Source: CAZMVY01 sp964617875
GTDB lineage: Bacteria; Planctomycetota; Phycisphaerae; UBA1845; PWPN01
NCBI GenBank assembly: GCA_964617875.1
Contig: CAZUAI010000065.1
Span: forward strand, 1-31,086
DNA length: 31,086 bases
Direction of reading: 5' to 3'
Below the pieces are notes generated by a model, which ran no database searches, was not told the DNA's origin, and saw only the letters and a program-made list of their open reading frames with translations. Positions 1-6,281 of the stretch are shown here, in pieces. A program made the translations under genes and the position numbers. The stretch's first letter is position 1. Every line of letters begins with the position of its first letter.

Positions 1-217
1 GAATCACCTACCCCAAGACGGCGCCGACCCAAAGCTGGTGAGAAATGCGGGTTAGACAACTTACGCGCGATGCCATAATCGGTTCGCAAGAGAGCCCGAG
101 GCTGGTCAGCGTCACAACTTGTTGAAAAAACGATAGTTATTGGAACCTGACCACGGAGGCGCGCCGCCGATCAACAAGCGAAAATTGCTCACAGCGATAT
201 TATTCCGCGAAAGTCGC
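1..217. other. Left-edge non-coding stretch
   Basis: No gene can be supported here. Three forward frames are open from the left edge and close at 39, 55 and 78, so one may be the tail of an upstream gene, but none is long enough to choose. From about 110 to 210 the DNA is clearly richer in A/T than the rest of the window and contains a small palindrome, CAACTTGTTG, at 115-124. It leads into the promoter at 218-246, as a regulatory intergenic region would. Confidence 0.5.
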
Positions 218-246
218 TTGACAGGTGCCGATGTTAGGTGTATGTT
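218..246 (+). promoter_or_regulatory. Sigma70-type promoter for the prophage-like cluster
   Basis: TTGACA at 218-223 is a perfect -35 box. It is followed by a 17-base spacer and TATGTT at 241-246, which matches four of six bases of the -10 consensus. Transcription would start near 253, leaving a short leader before the ATG at 287. The -10 box lies inside a direct repeat (231-250), which suggests regulated expression. The start point is inferred. Confidence 0.6.
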
Positions 247-250
247 AGGT
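231..250 (+). promoter_or_regulatory. Direct repeat overlapping the -10 box, possible operator
   Basis: ATGTTAGGT occurs at 231-239 and again at 242-250, a period of 11 bases or about one helical turn. The second copy covers the -10 hexamer. Tandem half-sites at this spacing are typical of a dimeric or tandem repressor or activator. No regulator gene is present in the window to pair with it. Confidence 0.35.
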
Positions 251-286
251 TCTGTGTGAGCGTCGTTGGCCCGGAGAATAGGTCGG

Positions 287-1696
287 ATGGTGTGGCAATC
301 ACAGACATCGAGGGACGACCGGGAATCCTTGGGCGGGGGGTTGGGGCTTTCGGCCCGCGAGGCCGACGTGTGTCTTCGGTTCGGGGTGCTCGCGGACTCG
401 AACGAGCCGGCCGTCGCATGGCCGGTGCCCCCCCGCCTGTCCCGGGGCACGATCACGCTGGTCAGCGGGCCGTCGGGCTCTGGGAAGTCGTCGCTGCTGG
501 CGGCGATCGAGCGGACCATCCCCGAGAGCCGATGCGTTCGCCAACTCCCCTTTCCGCAGGATGTGTCCGTCGTCGATGCGGTCGCACCCGGCCAGTCGCT
601 GATGGATGCGCTGCGGGCGCTGACGGCCTGTTCGCTGGCCGACCCCCGGTTGTGGCTGCGGAGGTTCGACGGCCTTTCCGAGGGCGAACAGTTCCGCGCC
701 CGCCTGGCCCGGGCGATCTCGCTGCGCGGGCGAGGACCCGACGGCCCGGTGCTCTGCGACGAGTTCGGCTCGTCGCTGCACCGCCGGCTGGCGCGGGCCA
801 TCGCGTTCAACCTCCGCAAGCTCGCTTCGCGCGAGGGGCTGACTCTTGTCGTGGCGACCGCCGCCGAGGACCTCGAACGCGACCTGCGCCCGGACGTGGT
901 GATTCGCCTCCGGGGCGGCGCCAGGGCCACCGTCGAGACGCCGGGGGCGGGCGCGCCGACCGACGACGAGGCCTCGCCGACGTTCGCCAAAGACCTGGTG
1001 ATCGAGCCCGGGGTGATGGACGATTACCGCTCGCTGGCGGACCTGCACTACCGACGTCGCCAGGGAATCGGGGCGGTTGATCGCGTTTTCGTCCTGCGCG
1101 ATCGGCGCACGCGCGAAGTGCTGGGCGTGGTGGTGTACGCCTATCCGCCGTTGGAGCTTGCGCTCCGCAACGCGGCGCGGCTGAACTGCGAGGTGCGCAT
1201 CCTGCGCCGGCTGATCATCCACCCGGATGTGCGCGGCTGCGGGCTCGGGAGGCGCCTGGTAGCCGAGACGCTGCCGATGGTCGGCACACCGTACGTGGAA
1301 TGCCTCACGGCAATGGGCGCGGTCAACCCGGTCTTTGAGCGGGCGGGGATGCGGCGGATCGGGTTGTGCCCCGGTCAGCCGAAGTACGAGCGCATGTTGC
1401 GCGAGCTTCGCTCCGGGGGCGCGGACCCGCTGTCGGCGGGGTTTGTCTCGGAGGTGTGCCGGCAGCCGCGCATCCGGCGGATGGTGACGCAGGCGGTGTT
1501 CGACTGGTACCGCGCCGGTGCCGAGAACGCGGCGGAGCGTGTGGCGAGACAGTCGGCGTCGATGCTGGCGCAGACGTTTCGGCGTCTGGTCGGCTCGCAG
1601 CCGGTGTACTACCTGTGGTCGCGCGGGGCCGGCGCCGAAGCGCCGACGGCGGAGGGCGACGGAGGCGGGCGGGATGGAAGCGATCGGTCGGAGTGA
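287..1696 (+). CDS. ABC ATPase fused to GNAT acetyltransferase (COG2401-like)
   Basis: A 469-residue cytoplasmic protein combining an ABC-type ATPase and a GNAT domain. Residues 57-210 hold Walker A GPSGSGKSS (61-69), the signature variant LSEGEQ (130-135) and Walker B VLCDE (ending D158-E159). The switch histidine expected near 191 is replaced (ATAAED). Residues 240-365 form a GNAT domain with the acetyl-CoA loop VRGCGLG (315-321) and the family-like stretch NPVFERAGM. A 100-residue helical tail follows. The architecture matches COG2401, 'ABC ATPase fused to a predicted acetyltransferase', whose function is unknown. ATG 287 is preferred because GGAGA lies 9 bases upstream; an in-frame TTG at 266 is the alternative. 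It is first gene after the promoter at 218 and is followed by phage-like genes. DNA or protein acylation linked to the phage is inference only. Confidence 0.75.
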   Translation: MVWQSQTSRDDRESLGGGLGLSAREADVCLRFGVLADSNEPAVAWPVPPRLSRGTITLVSGPSGSGKSSLLAAIERTIPESRCVRQLPFPQDVSVVDAVAPGQSLMDALRALTACSLADPRLWLRRFDGLSEGEQFRARLARAISLRGRGPDGPVLCDEFGSSLHRRLARAIAFNLRKLASREGLTLVVATAAEDLERDLRPDVVIRLRGGARATVETPGAGAPTDDEASPTFAKDLVIEPGVMDDYRSLADLHYRRRQGIGAVDRVFVLRDRRTREVLGVVVYAYPPLELALRNAARLNCEVRILRRLIIHPDVRGCGLGRRLVAETLPMVGTPYVECLTAMGAVNPVFERAGMRRIGLCPGQPKYERMLRELRSGGADPLSAGFVSEVCRQPRIRRMVTQAVFDWYRAGAENAAERVARQSASMLAQTFRRLVGSQPVYYLWSRGAGAEAPTAEGDGGGRDGSDRSE

Positions 1697-1743
1697 GGGG
1701 CCGTTGAGGGGGACGGCGACGGGGGGCCTGGCCTTCTCTCCCT

Positions 1744-1785
1744 GGGCGGCGGAGGACGTACCGAGGCGATCGGCCTCCGCCGCCC
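1744..1785. repeat. Perfect 12-bp inverted repeat between first two cluster genes
   Basis: GGGCGGCGGAGG at 1744-1755 is exactly complementary to CCTCCGCCGCCC at 1774-1785, around an 18-base loop. It lies in the 128-base gap between the ATPase-acetyltransferase gene and the holin-like gene. No run of T follows, so a classical intrinsic terminator is unlikely. It could stabilise or process mRNA, or be a dispersed palindrome. Confidence 0.5.
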
Positions 1786-1824
1786 TCTCGCCGGCCGGGA
1801 TACGGGAACACGAAAGGGGGCACG

Positions 1825-2073
1825 ATGACTCTTCAACGCATGGGACGACGGATGATTCAGCCGTTGGCATCGCGGAAGGTACGCGTGGCACTGGCAACGG
1901 TCCTGGCGGCGTACGCGGCGCAGCACGGCCTCGCGTGGAGCGAGGAGCTGATCCTCACGGTGGTGAGCGTCGGCGTGGCGCTGATCCTCGGGATCGCGCA
2001 CGAGGACGCGGGGAAAGCGACCGGTCCCGCGAGCCGCGACGCGGAGGCCGGGCAAGCAGGGGGGGCCTCATGA
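1825..2073 (+). CDS. Small holin-like membrane protein
   Basis: An 82-residue protein with a basic N-terminus, a weakly hydrophobic helix at about 20-35 and a clear transmembrane helix at about 43-60, ending ILGIAHEDAGK. Small phage membrane proteins with the layout 'SRKF/V...hydrophobic...LG.A.EDA' are often annotated as holin-like. Here that assignment rests on size, topology and position in a phage-like cluster, not on proven activity. The start is well supported: AAGGGGG lies 5 bases before the ATG. Its stop overlaps the next gene's start by ATGA, implying translational coupling to the lipoprotein. A holin beside a lipoprotein suggests a lysis cassette, but no endolysin gene is seen. Confidence 0.55.
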   Translation: MTLQRMGRRMIQPLASRKVRVALATVLAAYAAQHGLAWSEELILTVVSVGVALILGIAHEDAGKATGPASRDAEAGQAGGAS

Positions 2074-2645
2074 GGCAGTTCATCCGTCGCCGCCGGGCCG
2101 CAATCCTCTTCGCCGCGATGGTCACGGCGGGCGTTGCGGGCGCCGTCGGCTGCGGCGGCGATGCGCGGGTCGAGCTTGCGGCCAGCGACGCGCTCGACGG
2201 CGTGGCGGCACAGATGCAGACCGCGTTCGCGGAGTATCACGGCGAGGTGGAGGCGTTCGACGACGGTCGCGAGGCGGCGGTGACAGCGGCGTTCATCGCG
2301 CGAATCCGCCGTGACGCCGCCGACGAGGCGAAGTGCGAACAGCACGGCACGGAATTCGCGGCGGCGCTCGCGCGGATCCGCGCGGACCGGCGCACGGAGG
2401 GCGTCCGCTCATCACGGGCGGCCGAGCAGGTGGCCGCCGTCCGCGAGGTGGCTGCCGGGCTCCGCCGGATCGGAATCGCGAGCCTGTCGCTGCAAGACGA
2501 GATGCGGCGATACCTGATGAGCTGGATCGAGGCGCAGAAGCGGGCGTCGGCGGTGAACGCGACGACGGAAGCGGCAGCCACAGGGGCACGGATCCCGGCG
2601 ACGCAGCCGCTCACGGCAAAACGCGAAGGCGGTTGGCGACGGTAG
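2070..2645 (+). CDS. Predicted lipoprotein of the prophage-like cluster
   Basis: A 191-residue protein with an arginine-rich N-terminus, a hydrophobic segment (10-27) and a weak lipobox AVGC, with Cys28 as the likely lipidation site. The rest is Ala- and Arg-rich and predicted helical, without recognisable catalytic motifs. The start overlaps the preceding stop (ATGA) and has a G-rich ribosome site at 2058-2065. Position after a holin-like gene would suit an outer-membrane spanin, but spanin lipoproteins are usually much shorter, so the role is open. The last residues run into a repeat cluster beginning near 2646, so the C-terminus may not be conserved. Confidence 0.5.
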   Translation: MRQFIRRRRAAILFAAMVTAGVAGAVGCGGDARVELAASDALDGVAAQMQTAFAEYHGEVEAFDDGREAAVTAAFIARIRRDAADEAKCEQHGTEFAAALARIRADRRTEGVRSSRAAEQVAAVREVAAGLRRIGIASLSLQDEMRRYLMSWIEAQKRASAVNATTEAAATGARIPATQPLTAKREGGWRR

Positions 2646-2794
2646 GCGACGCGGCGCGGGCTTCGCCCGCGACCGGAGGGACGACGAAGCGACGGGGCGG
2701 TCCCCGCGAACGCGGGGAGGCGGGATCGGACACCCTCATCCCGTCCTTCTCCCTGCGAGGGAGGAGGCGACCGAAGGCGCGGGGGCACGCGGGC
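2646..2794. repeat. Cluster of short palindromic repeats
   Basis: This gap contains no gene. It holds GCGGGC-TTC-GCCCGC at 2656-2670, then GACGAAGCGACG (2683-2694), a motif also found near the right end on the other strand. TCCCCGCG-AA-CGCGGGGA at 2701-2718 is an 8-bp stem of the same type as hairpins before nuoB and the GDSL gene. A third small stem, CTCCCTGCGAGGGAG, follows near 2750-2765. The final bases, ending GCATGACG, provide the ATG of the next gene. Confidence 0.6.
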
Positions 2795-3043
2795 ATGACG
2801 AGCGAAATGAGCGGGCTCGAGCAGTTGATCGGTGTGTTGCAGCGGGCGATCGACGGGCGGCCGAAGGACGCGATTGATGCGGAGCTGTCGCGGCCGGCCC
2901 GGCAGACGGGCGTCGGCGCGATTGCCGAGGCGCCGGAGGTCGAGGCGTTCCGGCGGGAGATCCTCGACGGCATGATCCGCGTGGACACGGCGAACCAGCT
3001 TCTGCGGCTCGTGTCGATCGTGGTGGAGAAGGTTCTGCCGTGA
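2795..3043 (+). CDS. Small prophage-associated protein of unknown function
   Basis: An 82-residue soluble protein, mostly helical, with two amphipathic stretches (7-31 and 50-82) and no Cys or obvious active-site motif. I do not recognise its family. Its size and place between the lipoprotein and the gp25-like gene fit the small, poorly conserved genes of the Mu gp22-gp26 region. The start is uncertain: ATG 2795 has only a GGGGG run about 9 bases upstream and lies at the edge of a repeat cluster, and ATG 2807 is an alternative that loses four residues. Codon use matches the neighbours, which supports a real gene. Confidence 0.5.
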   Translation: MTSEMSGLEQLIGVLQRAIDGRPKDAIDAELSRPARQTGVGAIAEAPEVEAFRREILDGMIRVDTANQLLRLVSIVVEKVLP

Positions 3044-3137
3044 GGCACGCCGGGCGGAACCGGCGGCGGGGCCCGGCCCGTGCCGGCGGGCACGGCCCGC
3101 TCTCCGACCGGGCCGATGAGAGCAAGGGGGCGATGCG

Positions 3138-3455
3138 GTGGTCACCTGGCCGATGATCGCGGCACTGGTCGGGGTGCTGGGCCCGCTGGTGGGCGTGCCG
3201 TTGGCGGCGATCACGCTGTACCTGCGGGCCATCCACGAGCATCAGACGGCCGGCGCGGCGGAACTCATGCACCGCATCGAGAACATCGAGCGGTCGATTC
3301 ACGAGCTGTCGCGGTCGATGATCGACATCGAACGGGACTATACGACCAAAGAGGAGTGGCTCCGGGAATCGATGCACGCACGACAGCAGCTGGAGCGGCT
3401 GACGGAAATGATGGTCCGGGTGCAGGCGGAACTCGAGAACGGTGCCAGGTGCTGA
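3138..3455 (+). CDS. Mu gp25-like (DUF2730-type) membrane coiled-coil protein
   Basis: A 105-residue protein with one N-terminal transmembrane helix (about 5-28) followed by a long charged coiled coil (about 35-100) with hydrophobic residues at heptad spacing. That topology and size are those of the DUF2730 phage family that includes Mu gp25; the exact biochemical role in Mu is not established. Start GTG 3138 is chosen because AAGGGGG lies 7 bases upstream. The following gp26-like gene, 53 bases downstream, is also the order seen in Mu, which strengthens both calls. Confidence in the family comes from layout and context rather than a sequence match. Confidence 0.5.
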   Translation: MVTWPMIAALVGVLGPLVGVPLAAITLYLRAIHEHQTAGAAELMHRIENIERSIHELSRSMIDIERDYTTKEEWLRESMHARQQLERLTEMMVRVQAELENGARC

Positions 3456-3508
3456 GCGGCGCGCCGGACACGGCGAACGGCGACCGGGCGCGCGACAGGG
3501 GGCCTTCC

Positions 3509-3823
3509 ATGGCAGGCAATGGGGCGCGGCAGATCAAGCGGATTCGGAACGAGATCCTGGTGGCGCTGAAGATGCTCTACCCGGCGGCGATGCAGGGCGA
3601 CCAGCTGCTCCGCAGCCTGCTGGCGCTGTTCCCGCAGATGGAGTGGGACAAGTACCGCAAGGACCTCGCCTACCTCTGCGAAAAGGGATACGTGCAGCGG
3701 ATCGTCGCGGACACCGAGCGCGACGAGCGGGCCACCCCCTGGCGCAAGCGGTGGTTCCGGCTGACGCCGTCGGGCGTCGAGGTCGCCGACCACTGCGTGG
3801 TGGACAAGGCGCTGGAGGTGTAG
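3509..3823 (+). CDS. Mu gp26-like winged-helix protein
   Basis: A 104-residue basic protein with a winged-helix layout: helix 1 near 9-22 (IRNEILVALKML), helix 2 around 28-37, recognition helix about 43-56 (WDKYRKDLAYLCEKGYV), then a two-strand wing ending WFRLTPSGVEVAD. The pattern 'R.DL.YL.E.G.V ... LT..G..VA' is shared with the phage family typified by Mu gp26 (often named VpaChn25_0724 family). In Mu this gene precedes the terminase genes. AGGGGG at 3497-3502 supports the start. In this window the next genes are chromosomal, so the phage cluster stops exactly where gp27/gp28 terminase would be expected, which argues for truncation. Confidence 0.6.
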   Translation: MAGNGARQIKRIRNEILVALKMLYPAAMQGDQLLRSLLALFPQMEWDKYRKDLAYLCEKGYVQRIVADTERDERATPWRKRWFRLTPSGVEVADHCVVDKALEV

Positions 3824-3847
3824 CGCCGCTTCCTGTTCGGCGGCGGC

Positions 3848-3902
3848 TTTGTGGCGCGGGCATCCGGGTGCCATCGAGACGCAGGCTGGAAGCCGGCACC
3901 GG
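3848..3902. repeat. Dispersed repeat, GCGGGCATCC family
   Basis: The sequence TTGTGG.GCGGGCATCC...ACGCAGGC.GGAAGCC.GC lies just past the prophage-like cluster. A second, inverted copy is found inside the glycosyltransferase gene at 20906-20954. The copies share the two end blocks and differ in the centre, as mobile or gene-converted interspersed repeats do. A weak hairpin (GCCGC/GCGGC) precedes it at 3825-3844. The remaining gap up to 4002 shows no gene. Confidence 0.5.
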
Positions 3903-4002
3903 AAGCGCACACAATGAACGGCGGTCCGGACGGCGGGCGTTCGTCGGACGGACTCGTCGTCGCGACGCGACGGCGTGGTCAACCGATGGAGTGGCCCGAA
4001 TC

Positions 4003-4314
4003 ATGTTGCGCGCAAACAAGATCGGAATCGTGCTGGTCGTTCTGGGGTTGGCCGTCGCGGCCATCGTCGCCTGGCCGCGGACGCCCGTCGCGATCGCGGC
4101 GCCGATTGCCGGGGGCGACCCCAACCTCGCCGACCTCAGCCTCATTCCGAGCGACGTTCGCGGGACCGGCAAGTACGCGTTCTTCATCCTCGAGCGCGAG
4201 AACAGCTCGCAGCGATGGTTCATGCGATTCAACTCCGAGACCGGCGACCTCGAGAAGCTCACCCCCAGCAGCGGGTGGGCGCCCGTTGCGTCCACGTCCA
4301 ACCTGGGGCGATAG
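4003..4314 (+). CDS. Small membrane-anchored protein of unknown function
   Basis: A 103-residue protein with an uncleaved-looking N-terminal transmembrane segment (7-25) and an exported domain of about 75 residues. That domain contains the conserved-looking stretch KYAFFILERENSSQRWFMRF followed by NSETGDLEKL, suggestive of a small beta-rich fold. I do not recognise the family. No strong ribosome-binding site precedes ATG 4003. It lies about 100 bases upstream of nuoI, with a promoter in between, so it is probably not part of the nuo transcript. Codon use is like the chromosome, so it is likely a host gene rather than part of the prophage remnant. Confidence 0.6.
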   Translation: MLRANKIGIVLVVLGLAVAAIVAWPRTPVAIAAPIAGGDPNLADLSLIPSDVRGTGKYAFFILERENSSQRWFMRFNSETGDLEKLTPSSGWAPVASTSNLGR

Positions 4315-4335
4315 CCGCGTCCGTCAAACGCCGGC

Positions 4336-4364
4336 GAGACAAGACACCGGCGAGCCATTACAAT
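4336..4364 (+). promoter_or_regulatory. Candidate promoter of the nuo operon
   Basis: GAGACA at 4336-4341 (four of six -35 bases), a 17-base spacer, then TACAAT at 4359-4364 (five of six -10 bases). Transcription would start near 4371, giving a leader of about 45 bases before nuoI. CCGGCGAG is repeated at 4331-4338 and 4347-4354, flanking the -35 region, and could be a regulator site. No other good promoter is seen upstream of nuoI. Confidence 0.45.
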
Positions 4365-4415
4365 ACGCCGCCGTCGGGATCGGCCGTCCGGAATCGAGGC
4401 GCGGGCCATCGGGAT

Positions 4416-5042
4416 ATGCGCGACTACTTCCGCGACATCTACATGACCGTGAAAACCATCCTCACCGGTATGCGGATTACACTAAAGTACTGCTTTGCGC
4501 GAACCGTAACGCTTCAGTACCCCAACATGGCGCCGGTTCTTCAGCCCCGGTTCCGCGGCATGCACTGGTTCGAGGCGGAGAAATGCATCGCGTGCGACCA
4601 GTGCGCCAGGGCGTGCCCCGTTGATTGCATCTACATCCACAAGACGGCCCCCCGCAAGATCGACAAGGCCACGGGCGTGGCGACGGGCGGGGCCCTGACC
4701 CGGTTCGCCATCGACTACGCCAAGTGCATGTTCTGCGCCCTGTGCTGCGAGCCGTGCCCGACCGAGTGCATCCACATGGGCAACGTGCATGCGATGGCCG
4801 GGTATGATCGCGAGAGCATGCTGGTTGAGTTCACCGAACTGGCCAGACAGGGCCTGCAAACACCGCAACCCCTGTGGGCGCAGAAGGACCGGTTGCCGGA
4901 CTGGGCGGTGAGGCAACGGCAGGAATGGCTCGACCGCGCCGCACCGGCGCGTGAGAAGATGGCCCTGGCGCTGACAGAGCAGCTTCCCCCCAGGAAGCCC
5001 GATGCGCCCGCCGCAGCGGCCGCCCCGGAGGCCAAGCCATGA
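4416..5042 (+). CDS. nuoI: NADH-quinone oxidoreductase subunit I
   Basis: A 208-residue iron-sulfur subunit of complex I that carries clusters N6a and N6b and passes electrons from the input arm towards NuoB. Two complete ferredoxin motifs are visible: CIACDQCARACP (about 55-66) and CMFCALCCEPCP (about 103-114). The C-terminal 30 residues are Pro/Ala-rich and probably disordered. ATG 4416 is chosen because it gives the usual NuoI N-terminus; the ribosome site is weak. It is the first gene of the operon, whereas in most bacteria nuoI follows nuoH. It ends in an ATGA overlap with nuoA, implying translational coupling. Function is secure; the unusual position is discussed as a finding. Confidence 0.95.
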   Translation: MRDYFRDIYMTVKTILTGMRITLKYCFARTVTLQYPNMAPVLQPRFRGMHWFEAEKCIACDQCARACPVDCIYIHKTAPRKIDKATGVATGGALTRFAIDYAKCMFCALCCEPCPTECIHMGNVHAMAGYDRESMLVEFTELARQGLQTPQPLWAQKDRLPDWAVRQRQEWLDRAAPAREKMALALTEQLPPRKPDAPAAAAAPEAKP

Positions 5043-5602
5043 ACCACCCGGGCCTGCTCGCTCAGACCGCGGGCGGAAGCGGCGACGCCCCGCATCTCGT
5101 GATCGGGATGCTGCTGTTCGTGGCGGCGGGCGTGGCGATGGTCCTGGGGGCCCTGGTGTTCGGGCGGTTCGTACGGCCGAGGCGCCCGAACCCGGAGAAG
5201 GGCGAGACCTACGAATGCGGCGAGAGGACGATCGGGTCCGGCTGGATTCAGTTCGATCTGCGCTTCTATGTCGTGGCGCTGCTGTTTGTGATCTTCGACG
5301 TGGAAATCGCGCTGTTCTGGCCGTGGGCGGTGGTCTACGGCAAGGGCGTGGACGGCCCGGCCGGAGGCCTGTACCAGGTGCGCTGGATCGCTCTGGCCGA
5401 CATGCTGTTCTTCTTCGGTGTCGTCGTCGTGGGCTTCCTCTACCTGTGGAAGCACGGATACCTGGACTGGATTCGGACGAGTTCCGCGTCAGGAGTCAGG
5501 AGTTCAGAGTGGAACACCCGCGGGCTGACGGACAACGGACCAACGGCCTGTCCCCGCGAATGCGGGGAACCAGGGCCTGGATTCCCGCGTTCGCGGGAAT
5601 GA
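5039..5602 (+). CDS. nuoA: NADH-quinone oxidoreductase subunit A
   Basis: The small membrane subunit of complex I, near the quinone-binding region. Three transmembrane helices are seen (about 20-42, 75-97, 115-137), with family signatures YECGE (59-63) and VIFDVEIALFWPWAV (84-98). The start overlaps the nuoI stop. The protein is 187 residues, longer than the roughly 120-150 usual for the family. The conserved core ends near WKHGYLDWI (137-145), and the remaining 42 residues are polar, Pro/Arg-rich and encoded by the repeat element at 5546-5602 plus a short AGGAGTCAGGAG direct repeat. The extra tail is therefore probably a by-product of repeat insertion rather than a functional domain. Confidence 0.93.
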   Translation: MNHPGLLAQTAGGSGDAPHLVIGMLLFVAAGVAMVLGALVFGRFVRPRRPNPEKGETYECGERTIGSGWIQFDLRFYVVALLFVIFDVEIALFWPWAVVYGKGVDGPAGGLYQVRWIALADMLFFFGVVVVGFLYLWKHGYLDWIRTSSASGVRSSEWNTRGLTDNGPTACPRECGEPGPGFPRSRE

Positions 5603-5642
5603 CGGACTAACGGAATAACGGACGAACCGAGCAACGGACCGA
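5546..5642 (+). repeat. Composite double-hairpin repeat with ACGGA-rich tail, copy 1
   Basis: The order is: CGGCCTG; hairpin TCCCCGCG-AA-TGCGGGGA (5551-5568); a short spacer ending CTGG; hairpin ATTCCCGCG-TT-CGCGGGAAT (5581-5600); then ATGACG and a tail of ACGGACNA / ACGGAATA units up to the nuoB start at 5643. A second copy with the same order of parts lies in the opposite orientation at 17331-17487, again directly before a start codon. The first half is translated as the NuoA C-terminus. Confidence 0.75.
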
Positions 5643-6158
5643 ATGAGCTGGCTTGAGAACCGCTTCGAGGATGGCGTGATCGTCACGTCGCTGGACTGGG
5701 CGCTGAACTGGGCGCGGCAGTCGAGCATCTGGCCGGTGACGTTCGGGATCGCCTGCTGCGCGATCGAGATGATGGCGACGGGAGCGTCGCGGTTCGACAT
5801 CGACCGGTTCGGGGCGGGTGCGTTCCGGCCGACGCCACGACAGGCCGACCTGATGATCGTGGCCGGCACGGTGACGTACAAGATGGCGTCGCGGGTTCGC
5901 CGTCTGTACAACCAGATGCCGGATCCGAAGTACGTCATGGCCATGGGGGCCTGCACGGTAGGGGGCGGACCCTATTTCAAACACGGTTATCATGTGGTCA
6001 AAGGGGTAGATCTTGTGGTGCCAGTGGACATCTATGTGCCTGGCTGTCCGCCCAGACCTGAGGCGCTGCTGGAAGGACTCATGAGGCTTCAAGATAAAAT
6101 AAAACGCCAGACGATCGCTAAAGTACCACAGAAACAGGCGGAAAACGCGAAAATCTAG
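5643..6158 (+). CDS. nuoB: NADH-quinone oxidoreductase subunit B
   Basis: A 171-residue subunit that holds cluster N2 and reduces quinone at the interface with NuoD. The four ligands are visible: Cys38-Cys39 (in GIACCAIEM), Cys104 (GACTVGGGPY) and Cys135 (VPGCPPRPEA). Length is typical. The ATG lies at the end of the ACGGA-rich repeat tail and has no strong Shine-Dalgarno sequence. Codon use changes sharply after about 5955: upstream codons almost always end in G or C, while the last 65 or so use AAA, TAT, GTA, CCT, AGA, ATA and CTT freely. The protein remains intact, so the gene appears functional but mosaic in composition. Confidence 0.95.
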   Translation: MSWLENRFEDGVIVTSLDWALNWARQSSIWPVTFGIACCAIEMMATGASRFDIDRFGAGAFRPTPRQADLMIVAGTVTYKMASRVRRLYNQMPDPKYVMAMGACTVGGGPYFKHGYHVVKGVDLVVPVDIYVPGCPPRPEALLEGLMRLQDKIKRQTIAKVPQKQAENAKI

Positions 6159-6198
6159 CTTCCCATGGACCGCAAATCGGGTATGATGCAAGAGTTGG

Positions 6199-6281
6199 AT
6201 GACCAACCGCTCTGGCGGTGGAAGGCGCGAGTTTGGGAACAAGGTGCACTCGTGCAGGCCACCGCCAGAGCGGCAGGTCAT
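6199..6281. repeat. 23-bp imperfect inverted repeat before nuoC
   Basis: ATGACCAACCGCTCTGGCGG at 6199-6218, continuing TGG, pairs with the segment at 6259-6281 with two mismatches, around a 37-base loop. A partial third copy of the stem word (CCGCTCGTTCTGGCGGAGGC) occurs at 6309-6328. The 199-base gap between nuoB and nuoC has chromosomally atypical codon-like composition, is open in frame with nuoC back to 6199, and shows no conserved protein. It looks like a dispersed palindromic element. Confidence 0.65.

Noticed and set aside
266..286. TTG 266 as start of the ABC-acetyltransferase
   Set aside because: ATG 287 has a better-placed GGAGA; TTG 266 would lie on or before that site.
3825..3850. 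Hairpin followed by TTT after the gp26-like gene as an intrinsic terminator
   Set aside because: Stem is only about 5 bp and the T-run has three bases, so support is too weak.
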